This document shows positions 1 through 8,400 of a stretch of DNA of 64,000 nt, in pieces. Position numbers and translations under genes: made by a program. Under the pieces are notes generated by a model. That model searched no databases. It was not told the DNA's origin and saw only the letters and a program-made list of their open reading frames with translations. Numbering within the stretch: the stretch's first letter is position 1; every line of letters starts with the position of its first letter. Location of the stretch: NCBI RefSeq assembly GCF_019916025.1, contig NZ_CP079737.1, forward strand, positions 1,736,001 through 1,800,000, written 5' to 3'. The DNA is from Paraclostridium bifermentans. Its GTDB lineage: Bacteria > Bacillota > Clostridia > Peptostreptococcales > Peptostreptococcaceae.

Positions 1-86
1 CTATCTCCATTTACCTTTAGTCTCACTATCTCATCAGTAGGTTTACTTAATGTTCCTAATTGATTTTGATCAGGTATATTTAACAT
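1..86 (-). CDS. Partial element gene, N-terminus only
   Basis: The first 28 codons of a - strand gene start at 86 with ATG and run off the left edge. The start directly abuts the stop codon of the upstream gene (87-89), and an AAAGG-type ribosome site lies inside that gene's last codons, which suggests translational coupling. The visible N-terminus (MLNIPDQNQLGTLSKPTDEI) is not one I recognise. It continues the - strand gene chain of the mobile element. Confidence 0.55.
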   Translation of the reverse strand, partial: MLNIPDQNQLGTLSKPTDEIVRLKVNGD

Positions 87-803
87 TTATAACACAACCT
101 TTCCATTATCTAAATACTTATTAAACTCTTTCTTTAATAAATCTTCTACAAATATATCTGAATAAAACATTTCTTCTTTACCTTTATTTATTAAATAACC
201 TTCATATCTACCAGGAAGTTTTTTATCAAATTCTTTAATTGTCTCTATTAAATCATCAACACACATATTTTTTGCATTGACTAATCGGCTAAGTATATAT
301 TCAGATTTACTCATACGTTTAACTTTCACTATAGGTCTATTTACTAAGTTTAATTCTATATTCAACTTTGAAATATTAGTTTCTTCTATAGGCATTTTAC
401 TTTTTCTTACTATACTATCTATATCACTAAATTGCTCATATATAGTTTTATTTAACTTTCTAGTATCTGTGTAATATACAATATCATTTTCATTCGGTTT
501 AACTTTGAAATTCATCCTTAGTCTATCATCATCACAGTATTCTTCAAAGCACACATTCAATAATGCTAAGACTTTATCTTTTCCAGCTATATATATTTTT
601 TCTACATTCTCAAATACTACATCTTCTATAGCTTTATGTATATATAAATTCAAACCACCTTGCTTAACTTTATCTTCTTCAATTATGTACATAAAAAAAG
701 ACTCAAGAACTTTATCCGAATATACCTTTCTACCATCTTTATGTAAAAAAACGCATTTTTCTATATCTTCCATCCTTATTTTTTTCGTTTCAAACTTATC
801 CAT
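87..803 (-). CDS. Hypothetical element protein, 238 aa
   Basis: I do not recognise this protein. It is hydrophilic, with no signal peptide or membrane segment, and mixes acidic and basic stretches. The ATG at 803 has an AAGGAG site about ten bases upstream. The gene follows the stop of the 97-aa gene (805) almost without a gap and abuts the partial gene at 86, so the three genes look like one translationally coupled - strand unit. Its place in the integrase/antirepressor/polymerase block makes it a phage or mobile-element gene by context only; nothing in the sequence gives a biochemical role. Confidence 0.6.
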   Translation of the reverse strand: MDKFETKKIRMEDIEKCVFLHKDGRKVYSDKVLESFFMYIIEEDKVKQGGLNLYIHKAIEDVVFENVEKIYIAGKDKVLALLNVCFEEYCDDDRLRMNFKVKPNENDIVYYTDTRKLNKTIYEQFSDIDSIVRKSKMPIEETNISKLNIELNLVNRPIVKVKRMSKSEYILSRLVNAKNMCVDDLIETIKEFDKKLPGRYEGYLINKGKEEMFYSDIFVEDLLKKEFNKYLDNGKVVL

Positions 804-804
804 C

Positions 805-1098
805 TTATATTAACTCCTTCATTATCTTATTTTCATCTTCATTTATAAAACCAAGTACGCTTAATGTACTATAATTTTTCTTCACAAACTCTTTTAAATA
901 ATTATTCTTTACATCTGCACATATTAAATCTTCTAATAATTCTTTATTGTTTAAGTCCGTGTCTTTATCAATATTAAAATAGTTACTTATCATCTCGTTT
1001 GACTCTAACATTAAAATATAAGATATCCCTCGATTTTCTTCACCGTTAAATTGCACACTAAAGCTAGTTATACTTTCTTTTATTTTTTGTAAATTCAT
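805..1098 (-). CDS. Hypothetical element protein, 97 aa
   Basis: Unrecognised small soluble protein, rich in Glu, Asn and Lys. The ATG at 1098 is preceded by GGAAGGGGT, the G-rich variant ribosome site that recurs before several genes of this element. Upstream, the stretch 1119-1141 nearly repeats the one at 2215-2238 before the antirepressor gene, so the two genes may share a promoter type. It is followed within two bases by the 238-aa gene, with which it probably forms an operon. No function can be assigned. Confidence 0.6.
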   Translation of the reverse strand: MNLQKIKESITSFSVQFNGEENRGISYILMLESNEMISNYFNIDKDTDLNNKELLEDLICADVKNNYLKEFVKKNYSTLSVLGFINEDENKIMKELI

Positions 1099-1333
1099 AT
1101 TTTACCCCTTCCACTTTTTATTTTGATTGGTAATAGATTTTGAAAGAACCCATTAAACTTTTGAAAAATAATTTTGACAATATATGAATAGTACATATAC
1201 ATATGATATAATCCCATCTAATTTAAATTTTTTATGTACTAAAAAGAGCCTACAAATCCTCATTCATAAGCTCTATTAATCTATAAATTGTAAATTAAAG
1301 GAGGAATCTATTTTATGCCTCAAAATGTCTTTA
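1099..1333. other. Intergenic region with leader repeat and + strand micro-ORF
   Basis: Between two - strand genes lie the candidate promoter repeat (1101-1141, reading on the - strand) and, on the + strand, a well-placed AAAGGAGG followed by a 16-codon ORF (1315-1365) that runs into the end of the antirepressor gene. AT-rich TATAAT-like strings occur near 1210-1216 on the + strand, but I could not pair them with a well-spaced -35 box. Confidence 0.4.
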
Positions 1334-1365
1334 CTACGCTGTCTTGTTTAGTTTATTGTCTTTAA
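1315..1365 (+). other. Possible 16-codon micro-ORF
   Basis: An ATG follows a near-perfect AAAGGAGG at a spacing of about ten bases and encodes MPQNVFTTLSCLVYCL, a short rather hydrophobic peptide with two cysteines. It is antisense to the 3' end of the antirepressor gene and no + strand gene follows. The strength of the ribosome site is the only support. It could be a leader or toxin-like peptide, or chance. Confidence 0.25.
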
Positions 1366-2176
1366 ATAGTTTTATAAGCCATTGTTGTCCTTTCCCTGTT
1401 ATAACTGTCTTGAATCCTATTTTTTCATTTTTTATATACTCTATAACTTTAAAGTACCCTTGTTTTACATACCTTTGATATGGCTGATTGTGATTTACTC
1501 CCGTCATTAAAACATCTTCATTTCTAAGTAGTTCAAATAATTTATTTCTACCTATTATAATACCTTCATTGCTTAATATCTTAGAAAATGCATTAAAGTC
1601 TACTGTATCATTACTTCTCTGAACTGTTTCTGCAAATTCTACTTTATCTTTATCTTTTTCTATTTTTTGTAATAGAGGTCTAGTTTCTAATGCTACAAGT
1701 TGTTTATGCGCTTCTATAGAACCTATTCCGCCAACCATTAACTTATATGCAAGTTCTTTCTTTAAATCTTCATCAGAGTTTATAATTTCCCTCATAGCAA
1801 AATATTGTTTTCTAATTTGCTTTCTTATTTCTTTTGCTTTGTTAGTCCTCATTAGCATAACTAAAGTCATATAACCTTGCTCGCTTAATAAATATATATT
1901 TTTACTATTTGCTATGCTTTGTTTACTAAAGTCTAATTCTAAAAGTGAACCGTTGGTATCGGTTGAGTTTTTTAAATCTATAATATCTACACCTTCTTCG
2001 AATTCATCAATGTTGCTATTTATTAAATCATTAACATCATTAACTCTAACATCATGTATTTCTGCTATTGTTTTTGATAGCATAACCTTTTGATTACTTC
2101 CAAATCCACCTTCTATTACTGGTACTTCAATTCCTAAAATTTCTGTTGTTCCTGTAACTTTTAAATCTCTTTTCAT
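1334..2176 (-). CDS. Phage antirepressor (ORF6N + KilAC domains)
   Basis: A 280-aa protein with the two-domain layout of phage antirepressors. The N-terminal ORF6N-type DNA-binding domain is roughly residues 10-125 and contains the helix pattern around KTIAEIHDVRVNDV and the EQGYMTLVML segment. The C-terminal KilAC domain is roughly 185-265, with IIIGRNKLFELLR followed by NQPYQRYVKQGYFKV. Such proteins counteract phage repressors or bind operators; the target here is unknown. It has its own long upstream region with the leader repeat at 2215-2238. The start at 2176 has GTGAGGT about ten bases upstream. Domain assignment is from family motifs, the role by analogy. Confidence 0.85.
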   Translation of the reverse strand: MKRDLKVTGTTEILGIEVPVIEGGFGSNQKVMLSKTIAEIHDVRVNDVNDLINSNIDEFEEGVDIIDLKNSTDTNGSLLELDFSKQSIANSKNIYLLSEQGYMTLVMLMRTNKAKEIRKQIRKQYFAMREIINSDEDLKKELAYKLMVGGIGSIEAHKQLVALETRPLLQKIEKDKDKVEFAETVQRSNDTVDFNAFSKILSNEGIIIGRNKLFELLRNEDVLMTGVNHNQPYQRYVKQGYFKVIEYIKNEKIGFKTVITGKGQQWLIKLFKDNKLNKTA

Positions 2177-2214
2177 ATTATTTATACCTCACATTTTAAA
2201 GTCTCTTGGACTAT

Positions 2215-2238
2215 TATTTTGAATTGGTACTAGATTTT
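2215..2238 (-). repeat. Leader repeat, copy 2 (copy 1 at 1119-1141)
   Basis: On the + strand both copies read TATTTTG-ATTGGTA-TAGATTTT with one indel and one substitution over 23-24 bases. Each lies upstream of a - strand element gene (antirepressor and 97-aa protein). Shared placement and orientation suggest a common promoter or operator. Confidence 0.5.
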
Positions 2239-2280
2239 TTGGATAGAAACCTAGCAAAACTATATAAAGGGAGATTAAAA

Positions 2281-2313
2281 ATGAGTAAAAAGTATGTTTT
2301 CTACATCATTTAA
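2281..2313 (+). other. Possible 10-codon micro-ORF
   Basis: AAAGGGAG is followed seven bases later by ATG and the peptide MSKKYVFYII. The stop codon falls inside the left arm of the 2305-2464 inverted repeat. This may be a leader peptide whose translation affects folding, or chance. Confidence 0.2.
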
Positions 2314-2464
2314 AAACAACATAATAAATCGAAATAGATGATACCGCTACCACCTTATTTCTAGACTTTTAGTCCGTCTGAGAGTCATCAACTCACTATA
2401 TAAATAAAAGGGAGGTTTAGAATATGAAAAATAAAAATAAGATGTTATGTTGTTTTTAAATCAT
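2305..2464. repeat. 20-base inverted repeat enclosing 120 bases
   Basis: The arms at 2305-2324 and 2445-2464 are complementary with one mismatch (17 contiguous pairs). The enclosed stretch has smaller hairpins, for example the GACT/AGTC pair around 2368-2378. It could be the stem of a folded RNA on either strand, or the termini of a very small MITE-like insertion. Confidence 0.5.
2424..2459 (+). other. Possible 11-codon micro-ORF
   Basis: AAAGGGAGG stands about seven bases before an ATG encoding MKNKNKMLCCF. The stop lies in the right arm of the inverted repeat, mirroring the 2281 micro-ORF in the left arm. No + strand gene follows. Confidence 0.22.
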
Positions 2465-2544
2465 ATAGAAAAATTGGAGGACTAGAATTAATATAGGTAT
2501 CAATTCTAGCCAATGTCAAAATTTTGCTAAAAAACTATACAAAG

Positions 2545-2600
2545 AAAATATAGTCTTCTCGTTCACCTTTTTCATGTGCGTAGCTGCGGTAGCAAAAGCA
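2545..2600 (-). other. Stem-loop leader, copy A
   Basis: On the - strand a stem closed by TGTGC/GCACA with an inner GCT/AGC hairpin is followed at once by ATGAAAAAGGTGAACGA. Copy B at 5366-5412 keeps the tail (ATGAAAAGGGTGAACGA) and the fold but has different stem bases (TATGCC/GGCATA). The pattern of changed but still pairing bases points to a conserved RNA structure. Confidence 0.45.
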
Positions 2601-2606
2601 AGCACA

Positions 2607-2999
2607 CTATATTAATTCATTCATTAAATTATTGCATTTTAATATACTTAAATATTTATTAAATTCACCACTTGTCTTAAATTTAACTCCTAGCTTATTA
2701 GCTACTTCTTGTTGTCTATAACTCAATCTATACCTTTTCCAATCAGCATCCTTATAAAAACTCTTAACTCCATTTTTCTTACAATAATCTTCTATATCAT
2801 TTAATAGATTATCTAAATCTTCATTACTAAACTCTAAAATTAACTCATTACTTTTTTTATTAACCTTAAATACTTTATAATTATTAAACTTTATTAAATA
2901 TAAATCATGATCTATATCGAAGCTTAATATATATACTTGTTTTCCTTTAACTTCTCCAGCCTCAAACCAATCTAAATTAGAAGTCAATAAATTCATCAT
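2607..2999 (-). CDS. Hypothetical element protein, 130 aa
   Basis: Unrecognised soluble protein. I place the start at 2999 rather than farther upstream, because a GGAGG site inside the end of the upstream gene lies six bases before this ATG. The two genes overlap by 23 bases, a layout typical of translational coupling. The N-terminal half has a beta-rich look (GKQVYILSFDIDHDLYLIKF). The C-terminal part, from about residue 80, is basic with a possible helix-turn-helix-like stretch (YRLSYRQQEVANKLGVKF), so DNA binding is possible but unproven. It belongs to the element by position. Confidence 0.6.
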   Translation of the reverse strand: MMNLLTSNLDWFEAGEVKGKQVYILSFDIDHDLYLIKFNNYKVFKVNKKSNELILEFSNEDLDNLLNDIEDYCKKNGVKSFYKDADWKRYRLSYRQQEVANKLGVKFKTSGEFNKYLSILKCNNLMNELI

Positions 3000-3192
3000 C
3001 TTCATCCTCCAATTCAAATTCAAGTCCATCTTCTTTCATTTTAGATATTATAAAAGCCTCTACTCTAATATCTTTTTCTTCCTCTGCCAAATAATAGTCT
3101 TCTATTAAATCGTCTACAGCATTTTCTATTTCAGTTACTTCATCTCTAAAATTGCTTATATATTCTTGTGCTAATATTAAATCTATTTTCAT
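2977..3192 (-). CDS. Small acidic element protein, 71 aa
   Basis: A very acidic, helical protein: the C-terminal 30 residues are dominated by Glu and Asp (ending LEDEDDEFIDF). The start at 3192 has a GAAGG site upstream. It overlaps and probably couples to the 130-aa gene downstream. Small acidic phage proteins often mimic DNA or bind host proteins, but nothing specific is recognisable here. A hairpin followed by a T run (3227-3252, - strand) lies upstream of the start and may separate this gene from the helicase transcript. Confidence 0.55.
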   Translation of the reverse strand: MKIDLILAQEYISNFRDEVTEIENAVDDLIEDYYLAEEEKDIRVEAFIISKMKEDGLEFELEDEDDEFIDF

Positions 3193-3226
3193 AATTTCTA
3201 ACCTTCTTTCAATTAAATTTTTACAT

Positions 3227-3252
3227 AAAAAAAGAACCCTATTATGAGTTCC
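3227..3252 (-). terminator. Possible - strand terminator
   Basis: On the - strand GGAAC, a nine-base loop and GTTC are followed by a run of seven T. The stem is short, so termination may be partial. It lies after the helicase gene and before the 71-aa gene. Confidence 0.4.
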
Positions 3253-3367
3253 TTAGTTGCTTCACGAAAACAAGTTTCGCTTGCAATTCTCAGACTTTAA
3301 AAATCAAAAGTCTTCGAAAATATATTTTTCTTCTTTAAATTCTAAACTATGATAAAGGGACTTTTTT

Positions 3368-3421
3368 ATGGGAAAAATCAATGCATCTATATTATATAGG
3401 TACATTAAAAAATCCTTTTAA
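3368..3421 (+). other. Possible 17-codon micro-ORF
   Basis: AAAGGGA is followed seven bases later by ATG and the basic peptide MGKINASILYRYIKKSF. The ribosome site lies in the left arm of an inverted repeat whose right arm covers the stop region, so the site could be masked in a + strand RNA. No downstream + strand gene exists. Confidence 0.25.
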
Positions 3422-3534
3422 AAAGCCCCTTTTAAACTTACTCTACTATTTTCCACCCCTTAACACTTTTATTATTTATTGACCAAAAATGTGACCTAAC
3501 TTACATATAGACTTAACTCACAAAAATAGTCATA

Positions 3535-5130
3535 CTATATATTTCTTAATACTCTCCAATAATAATCCCTTACACCATTTATAGTTTCTCTCTTACTTCC
3601 AACAATATAATCATAGTTTTCACTAATAAGTAATTCGTTGATTTTTTTCATTCCTTTATCTCTTTTATTCCCACCATCTAGTTTGTTGAATTTTACCATT
3701 AGGTTATTATCTTTATTTATTATATTTAACATGGTATTTTTTAATATATCTTTACTGAATCTTGCATCATCATTACATGCAGTTTCTAAGAATTCCCCTA
3801 ATTCAATTTTTACTTTTTTGTCAACAACATGTTCTATTAAATTTTCTTTATTAAATTCATTCTCAAGTCCAATCCATTTTAATTGTTGTTTAATATAGGC
3901 AAACTCATCATTTTTTAATTTTCCATCTATATTTTTAACAAATTCATAATCATTATCTAATCTTACTCTCCCTAATATATTAATATCTACAGCACCATTA
4001 ATTTTTATAAATATACTAGATGGTAACTTATCCGACCTATCATATATTCTATTAAACTCAGTTCTCTCTTTTTCAAATAATTTTATCATTTCTATTCTAG
4101 GTTCATATATTTTGGTTATTAAAGGATTAAAGTTAGATCTATTAAATAAAGGAATAAATAAGTTAAGTCGTGGTGCATTTTCTATATCAACTCTTAACCT
4201 TCCTAACATCTGTATGAAGCTTACATTGTCATAAGTCATTATGACCATATTCTTTAACTTATCATCATCAATATTTATACCATTATCCATAACTTTAGTG
4301 GTAATTAACACTTTACTAACAAAATTACTATCAGATATTATATTTCTTAAATTTTCAGATTTCTTTATATTTGTTTCTCTTGTTATAAATTCACATGAAC
4401 ATATATCTTTTAATTGGTTTTCTAATTTTTCACCATCGTCTTTACTTTTAACAAATATTAGCCACTTTTCATCTGTTTTATCATTTTTTATAAGTTTAGC
4501 TATATCATTTAAATTTCTAAAGTATTTAGTATTTACATAACTGTAATCTACACCTGTATTATATTTTTTTCCAATTAAATTGCTATTTGTATCCTCTGCC
4601 CCAGCTTGAATAGTTGGATAAATTTCATCCATTGTTGCTGATATAAATATCTTAATTGCATCATGTTTTTTTCTTACTAACTCAAAAAATACTAAATCGC
4701 ATTTATTATTAAATCCAGCATCAGTCATAAAGAAATGAGCCTCGTCACATATTATATAATCATACATACTTAAATCAAGTTTTTCTTTACCATAATTAGA
4801 ATCATGTATAATATTACCTAGTTGCTGATAACTCATTATAGTAACATCTCCTATAACATTTAGATTATCTAGGTCTGATAGATCTGTTGGTAGCGGCTTG
4901 TTATAATATTTACATAAGTCTTTCTTTAACTGTCTTTTTAAATTAACCCTGTTAGCTACTATAAGCATTTTCTCATAAGCCATATGTGGTATTAATACAT
5001 TCTTAATAAAAAACGTCTTACCTGTACCTGTTTGGGCATTTATAGTTATGATATCTCCACGTTTCCATTCTTTATAATCATTTCCTATCTCATCACTTAC
5101 CCATTTTAAATTTAATTTTTTTCCACTCAT
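3535..5130 (-). CDS. SF2 DEAH-box helicase
   Basis: A 531-aa superfamily 2 helicase. Visible motifs are Walker A TGTGKT (34-39), DEAH (129-132), motif III SAT (164-166), a motif IV-like LIFVKSKDDGEKL, motif V around TTKVMDNGINID, and motif VI QMLGRLR (307-313). The C-terminal 200 residues match nothing I know and may bind DNA or a partner. It resembles phage replication or origin-binding helicases. The ATG at 5130 has GAAGGGGTAT upstream, the variant ribosome site shared with other element genes. It lies two genes after the polymerase on the same strand, so it may unwind template for replication or transcription of the element; that role is inferred. Confidence 0.85.
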   Translation of the reverse strand: MSGKKLNLKWVSDEIGNDYKEWKRGDIITINAQTGTGKTFFIKNVLIPHMAYEKMLIVANRVNLKRQLKKDLCKYYNKPLPTDLSDLDNLNVIGDVTIMSYQQLGNIIHDSNYGKEKLDLSMYDYIICDEAHFFMTDAGFNNKCDLVFFELVRKKHDAIKIFISATMDEIYPTIQAGAEDTNSNLIGKKYNTGVDYSYVNTKYFRNLNDIAKLIKNDKTDEKWLIFVKSKDDGEKLENQLKDICSCEFITRETNIKKSENLRNIISDSNFVSKVLITTKVMDNGINIDDDKLKNMVIMTYDNVSFIQMLGRLRVDIENAPRLNLFIPLFNRSNFNPLITKIYEPRIEMIKLFEKERTEFNRIYDRSDKLPSSIFIKINGAVDINILGRVRLDNDYEFVKNIDGKLKNDEFAYIKQQLKWIGLENEFNKENLIEHVVDKKVKIELGEFLETACNDDARFSKDILKNTMLNIINKDNNLMVKFNKLDGGNKRDKGMKKINELLISENYDYIVGSKRETINGVRDYYWRVLRNI

Positions 5131-5163
5131 AACATATACCCCTTCATAATAAAATTTTATAAA

Positions 5164-5340
5164 TTACTTATTTCTTGTACACCACTTTGAAAATACTTCT
5201 TGAGATTCCTGTCTATTGAATATCATATAAATATTTCCAGTTCTTTCATTTACACCTGGTTTAATCGGAACTAATCCATTCTCTATGTAAAACTTGCTTT
5301 GTTCCCAGTTATATATATAAATTAACGCTTTCTTTTCCAT
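5164..5340 (-). CDS. Small phage-type protein (DUF5659-like), 58 aa
   Basis: The start is placed at 5340, where TTAGGAGGT stands nine bases before ATG; a longer reading from 5412 has no ribosome site. The protein (MEKKALIYIYNWEQSKFYIE...) has the pattern of short phage proteins in which a variable-length polypeptide end is described as an unreadable element: an aromatic N-terminal strand, a helix, a strand with NIYMIFN and a final helix. DUF5659 is my best guess from length and pattern, not a confirmed match. It sits between the polymerase and helicase genes behind the stem-loop leader copy B. Confidence 0.5.
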   Translation of the reverse strand: MEKKALIYIYNWEQSKFYIENGLVPIKPGVNERTGNIYMIFNRQESQEVFSKWCTRNK

Positions 5341-5344
5341 ATAT

Positions 5345-5412
5345 CCCGTACCTCCTAAAATTTGTTCGTTCACCCTTTTCATATGCCAGAGTTGACGTAG
5401 GCAACTGGGCAT
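5345..5412 (-). other. Stem-loop leader, copy B
   Basis: On the - strand TATGCC/GGCATA encloses AGTTG/CAACT and is followed by ATGAAAAGGGTGAACGA and then the GGAGGT of the 58-aa gene. It is the counterpart of copy A at 2545-2600, with the same tail and fold but different paired bases. It could be a leader RNA, processing site or protein-binding site. Confidence 0.45.
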
Positions 5413-5454
5413 ACAATAAGAATAATAAAGGGCTAAGAAATTAATCCTAACCCT

Positions 5455-8400
5455 CTATACTCTTACATACATTTCAATATAAGTTTTTTTAAATTTAACT
5501 GAATCTAATTCATAAATTCCATCATAAGGAACGACTGTATTTTCATAAATTTTACCCAATGAAATTCTAGTTTTATCTTCATTTTCATACTTGAATGCTT
5601 CTCCGTTTTCAACAACTATATGCGTTAATCCATCTATAACATCTTCATTTAACTCCATACCCCTTATATTAGTTTTTACTATAACATTAACCTTTCTAGC
5701 CACTGCTGCATTGATTAATTGATCTTTACCCAATGTTAACTCTTTTAGTTCAATATCTGTCTTCTTATAGCTCTTAAACAAGAATCTATTATCTCCATTA
5801 GTACATTCAACATATATACTACCTTCTTTATTATTCTTCTCTAGTAAGTAAGCATCTAGTTCATCAAATAAAAACTTCATTATAAAAGTTGATGTTATAT
5901 TAACTTTATTATTAAATTTGACTACTTTATTTCCTTTAACATCTCCTGTAGCTCTTAATATTTCTTCCTTTGTATATTTACCTTTGATTTCGTTCTCATA
6001 TCTTTTTTGTATATCTAACTCTATCTTAGCAACTTTAGGTTTTCTTTTAAAAATACATCTATTAAATTCATCATCTGTACTCTCTCTGAATTCTTTATTA
6101 ACCTTATACTTAATATTATTTTTCTTAGTTTCTCTTAATTCCTCTAGTGTTATAGACTCATCTAGTTTTGCTCTTTTCTTATGCCAATCATTGCTTAACT
6201 CAGTTAATTTATCTTTTAATTCATCTGAAACTTCTACATCTATTTTTCTTAATATTTTTATTAAATGGTCATCATCATACTTTTGTTCAAATAACTCTCT
6301 AGTTTTGTATCCATATTGGTCATTTATTCTTCTTGCAAAGTTATTTAATAATGTATTAGAATCTTGAGTCTTTCTATATTCAACAGTTTTATCTAACTTC
6401 TTATATTTTGCGTGATATATAAATCGAGGCTTTAATTCGCCTTTATTTTTAATATATTTATCTATAAATTTTAATTCTTCATCTATTTTTAATCCAGTCT
6501 TTGGACTATCAATAGCTTTCATTTGAGCATAAAGAAGGAAGTATAAATTCACTTTTTCCTTTTGAAAATTATGTAATACATTCTGTCTATGATCTTCTGT
6601 ATCATAAGGTTCTTTTTTACATTTAGATATTCCTACCTTATAATCCCTTTCAATGAAGTTATTTATATCCGCCTTATCTATTCCATCCATGTCTTTATAT
6701 TTATTATATAAATTTTCTCTTATATCAAATTCAGACATTAGTGCTTTTTCATATCTCCATTCTGGAAGTTGTCTGTGCATACGGTTACTACATATTGATC
6801 CTACGTTGCTCAATTCCCCTATTTTATTTCCACGACCTTCTACTATTGCTTTATATAAGTTTTCATTAGTGTATATTTCCTTATTAGAACCACCGTCAAA
6901 TTGATTTCTAAAGTGCCATATAATACCGTCTATTACATCTTCTATTACTGAGTTGTATATTGTATTATTATCAATACATAAAGTAATATCTAGGTCTTCG
7001 TCCATCCCGCTCTGACGCATCATTATATCATCGAATGCATAGAAGATTAAATCATTACTTAAATGACCAAAGTATTTATCTAACAATCTATTCGGTACCA
7101 ATTCAGTTTTTATATTTTCTCCAGGACTGTTTAAAGGACATCTGGCTAATACACGCTTACCTATTTCACCTGGTACATAGTTAGTATGCTTTTTTAATCC
7201 ATTTTCGTATATTTGTCCTATTAAACGTCCTTCTTTATCATATTTAGGCTTTATAAGTGAATCCATATACGATATTGGATCTTTCATAGCTGTTTTATAG
7301 TTACTATTATCCAGATATATACTAGCTCCTGCTAACATATGAACTTTCTTATTAATAAGGTTATCTACTACACCTTTAATCATTTTAGTTTCATTGAATT
7401 TTTCATCATGTTGCAAAAGTCTATGAGCTTTTGTACTAGCAGATAATTCAGTTTGATTTTCTCTTGCTATATCACCCATTAATATTCTTCTTGTAGCTAA
7501 ATCTCCTTCAATAGCTTTCTTGTATATATCTTCACTTTCTTTAGCTATTTCATTTAATTCATCAGCAGTTAAAGCTAAATTACCTATTACTTGATAGTTA
7601 CTTTCACATACATTATCAGCTTTTTCTTTTGAATATTTTATTATGTAGAAACTCTCAAATAACTCTTTATATCTCTCATCTTTATTTGTAAAGTCATTTA
7701 TTGATTTTTCATATTCCTCATAACTATCAAACCATTTACACCACTTAGTTTGAGATTCATTCATTATTAAATCTACCTCAAATAAATTATGCTTTTCACC
7801 CCATCTATCAGCTATCCATAATTCTTTTAAGTCGTGTACTTCTCTTAAGTATTTCTTCCAGTCAAATTTAACTAATAGACCTTTACTTTGCAATCCTATC
7901 TCTCTTATACCTACCCAACTCAAATTGTAATCTATATTTGCTTTATGTTTATCATTTAATTGTTTCTTTATTTTATTTATCAACTCTGGACTTATAAATC
8001 CACTTCCATCCATTGCAACGTGTTCAACAGGCTCTGGACATTGTTCTAATACTGAATTCTTATCTCCAGTTTCATATGCAGCTTTGACTTTATCTAGATC
8101 TAATATTTCTGTATTATAGCCTTTTTCATTTTTAACTATTTTACTAGGAAATTTTAAGTAATTATTTACAAACTTATAAGTCATTTCAGGTAAAATTATT
8201 CTTTTTATTCCTGGTAAATTGACTCTTTCTCCAGATGATAGCGCCAAAGATATTCTAGCTATTATATCTTTATTTATGCATAATTCAGTACCCTTTTTCT
8301 TTTCTATATTTCCTAACGAAATTACATCTTCAAATACATCTTTAAATTTTTTGTAAGTATCTTCTATAAAAAATGCTTCTGATTCAGTTTTAAATTCCAT

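Larger units (their letters stand above)
2177..2606. other. 430-base non-coding region with repeats, IR and micro-ORFs
   Basis: There is no - strand gene here. It holds the leader repeat 2215-2238, two + strand micro-ORFs with GGGAG ribosome sites (2281-2313 and 2424-2459), a 20-base inverted repeat (2305-2324 against 2445-2464), a hairpin with 8-base arms at 2483-2510, and a stem-loop near 2555-2600 that resembles one at 5366-5412. The density of structure suggests one or more RNAs rather than a decayed gene. Confidence 0.45.
3193..3534. other. 342-base non-coding region between helicase and acidic protein
   Basis: It holds a - strand hairpin with T run (about 3227-3252), a second - strand hairpin of AGACTTT/AAAGTCT (3293-3317), an inverted repeat of AAAGGG.CTTTTT type (3355-3367 against 3417-3431) around a + strand micro-ORF (3368-3421), and one copy of the GGGG-ended motif (3455-3477, - strand). 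No ordinary gene is visible. Confidence 0.45.

Noticed and set aside
2305-2464. Insertion sequence
   Set aside because: There is no transposase gene and no clear target-site duplication; only the inverted arms are present.
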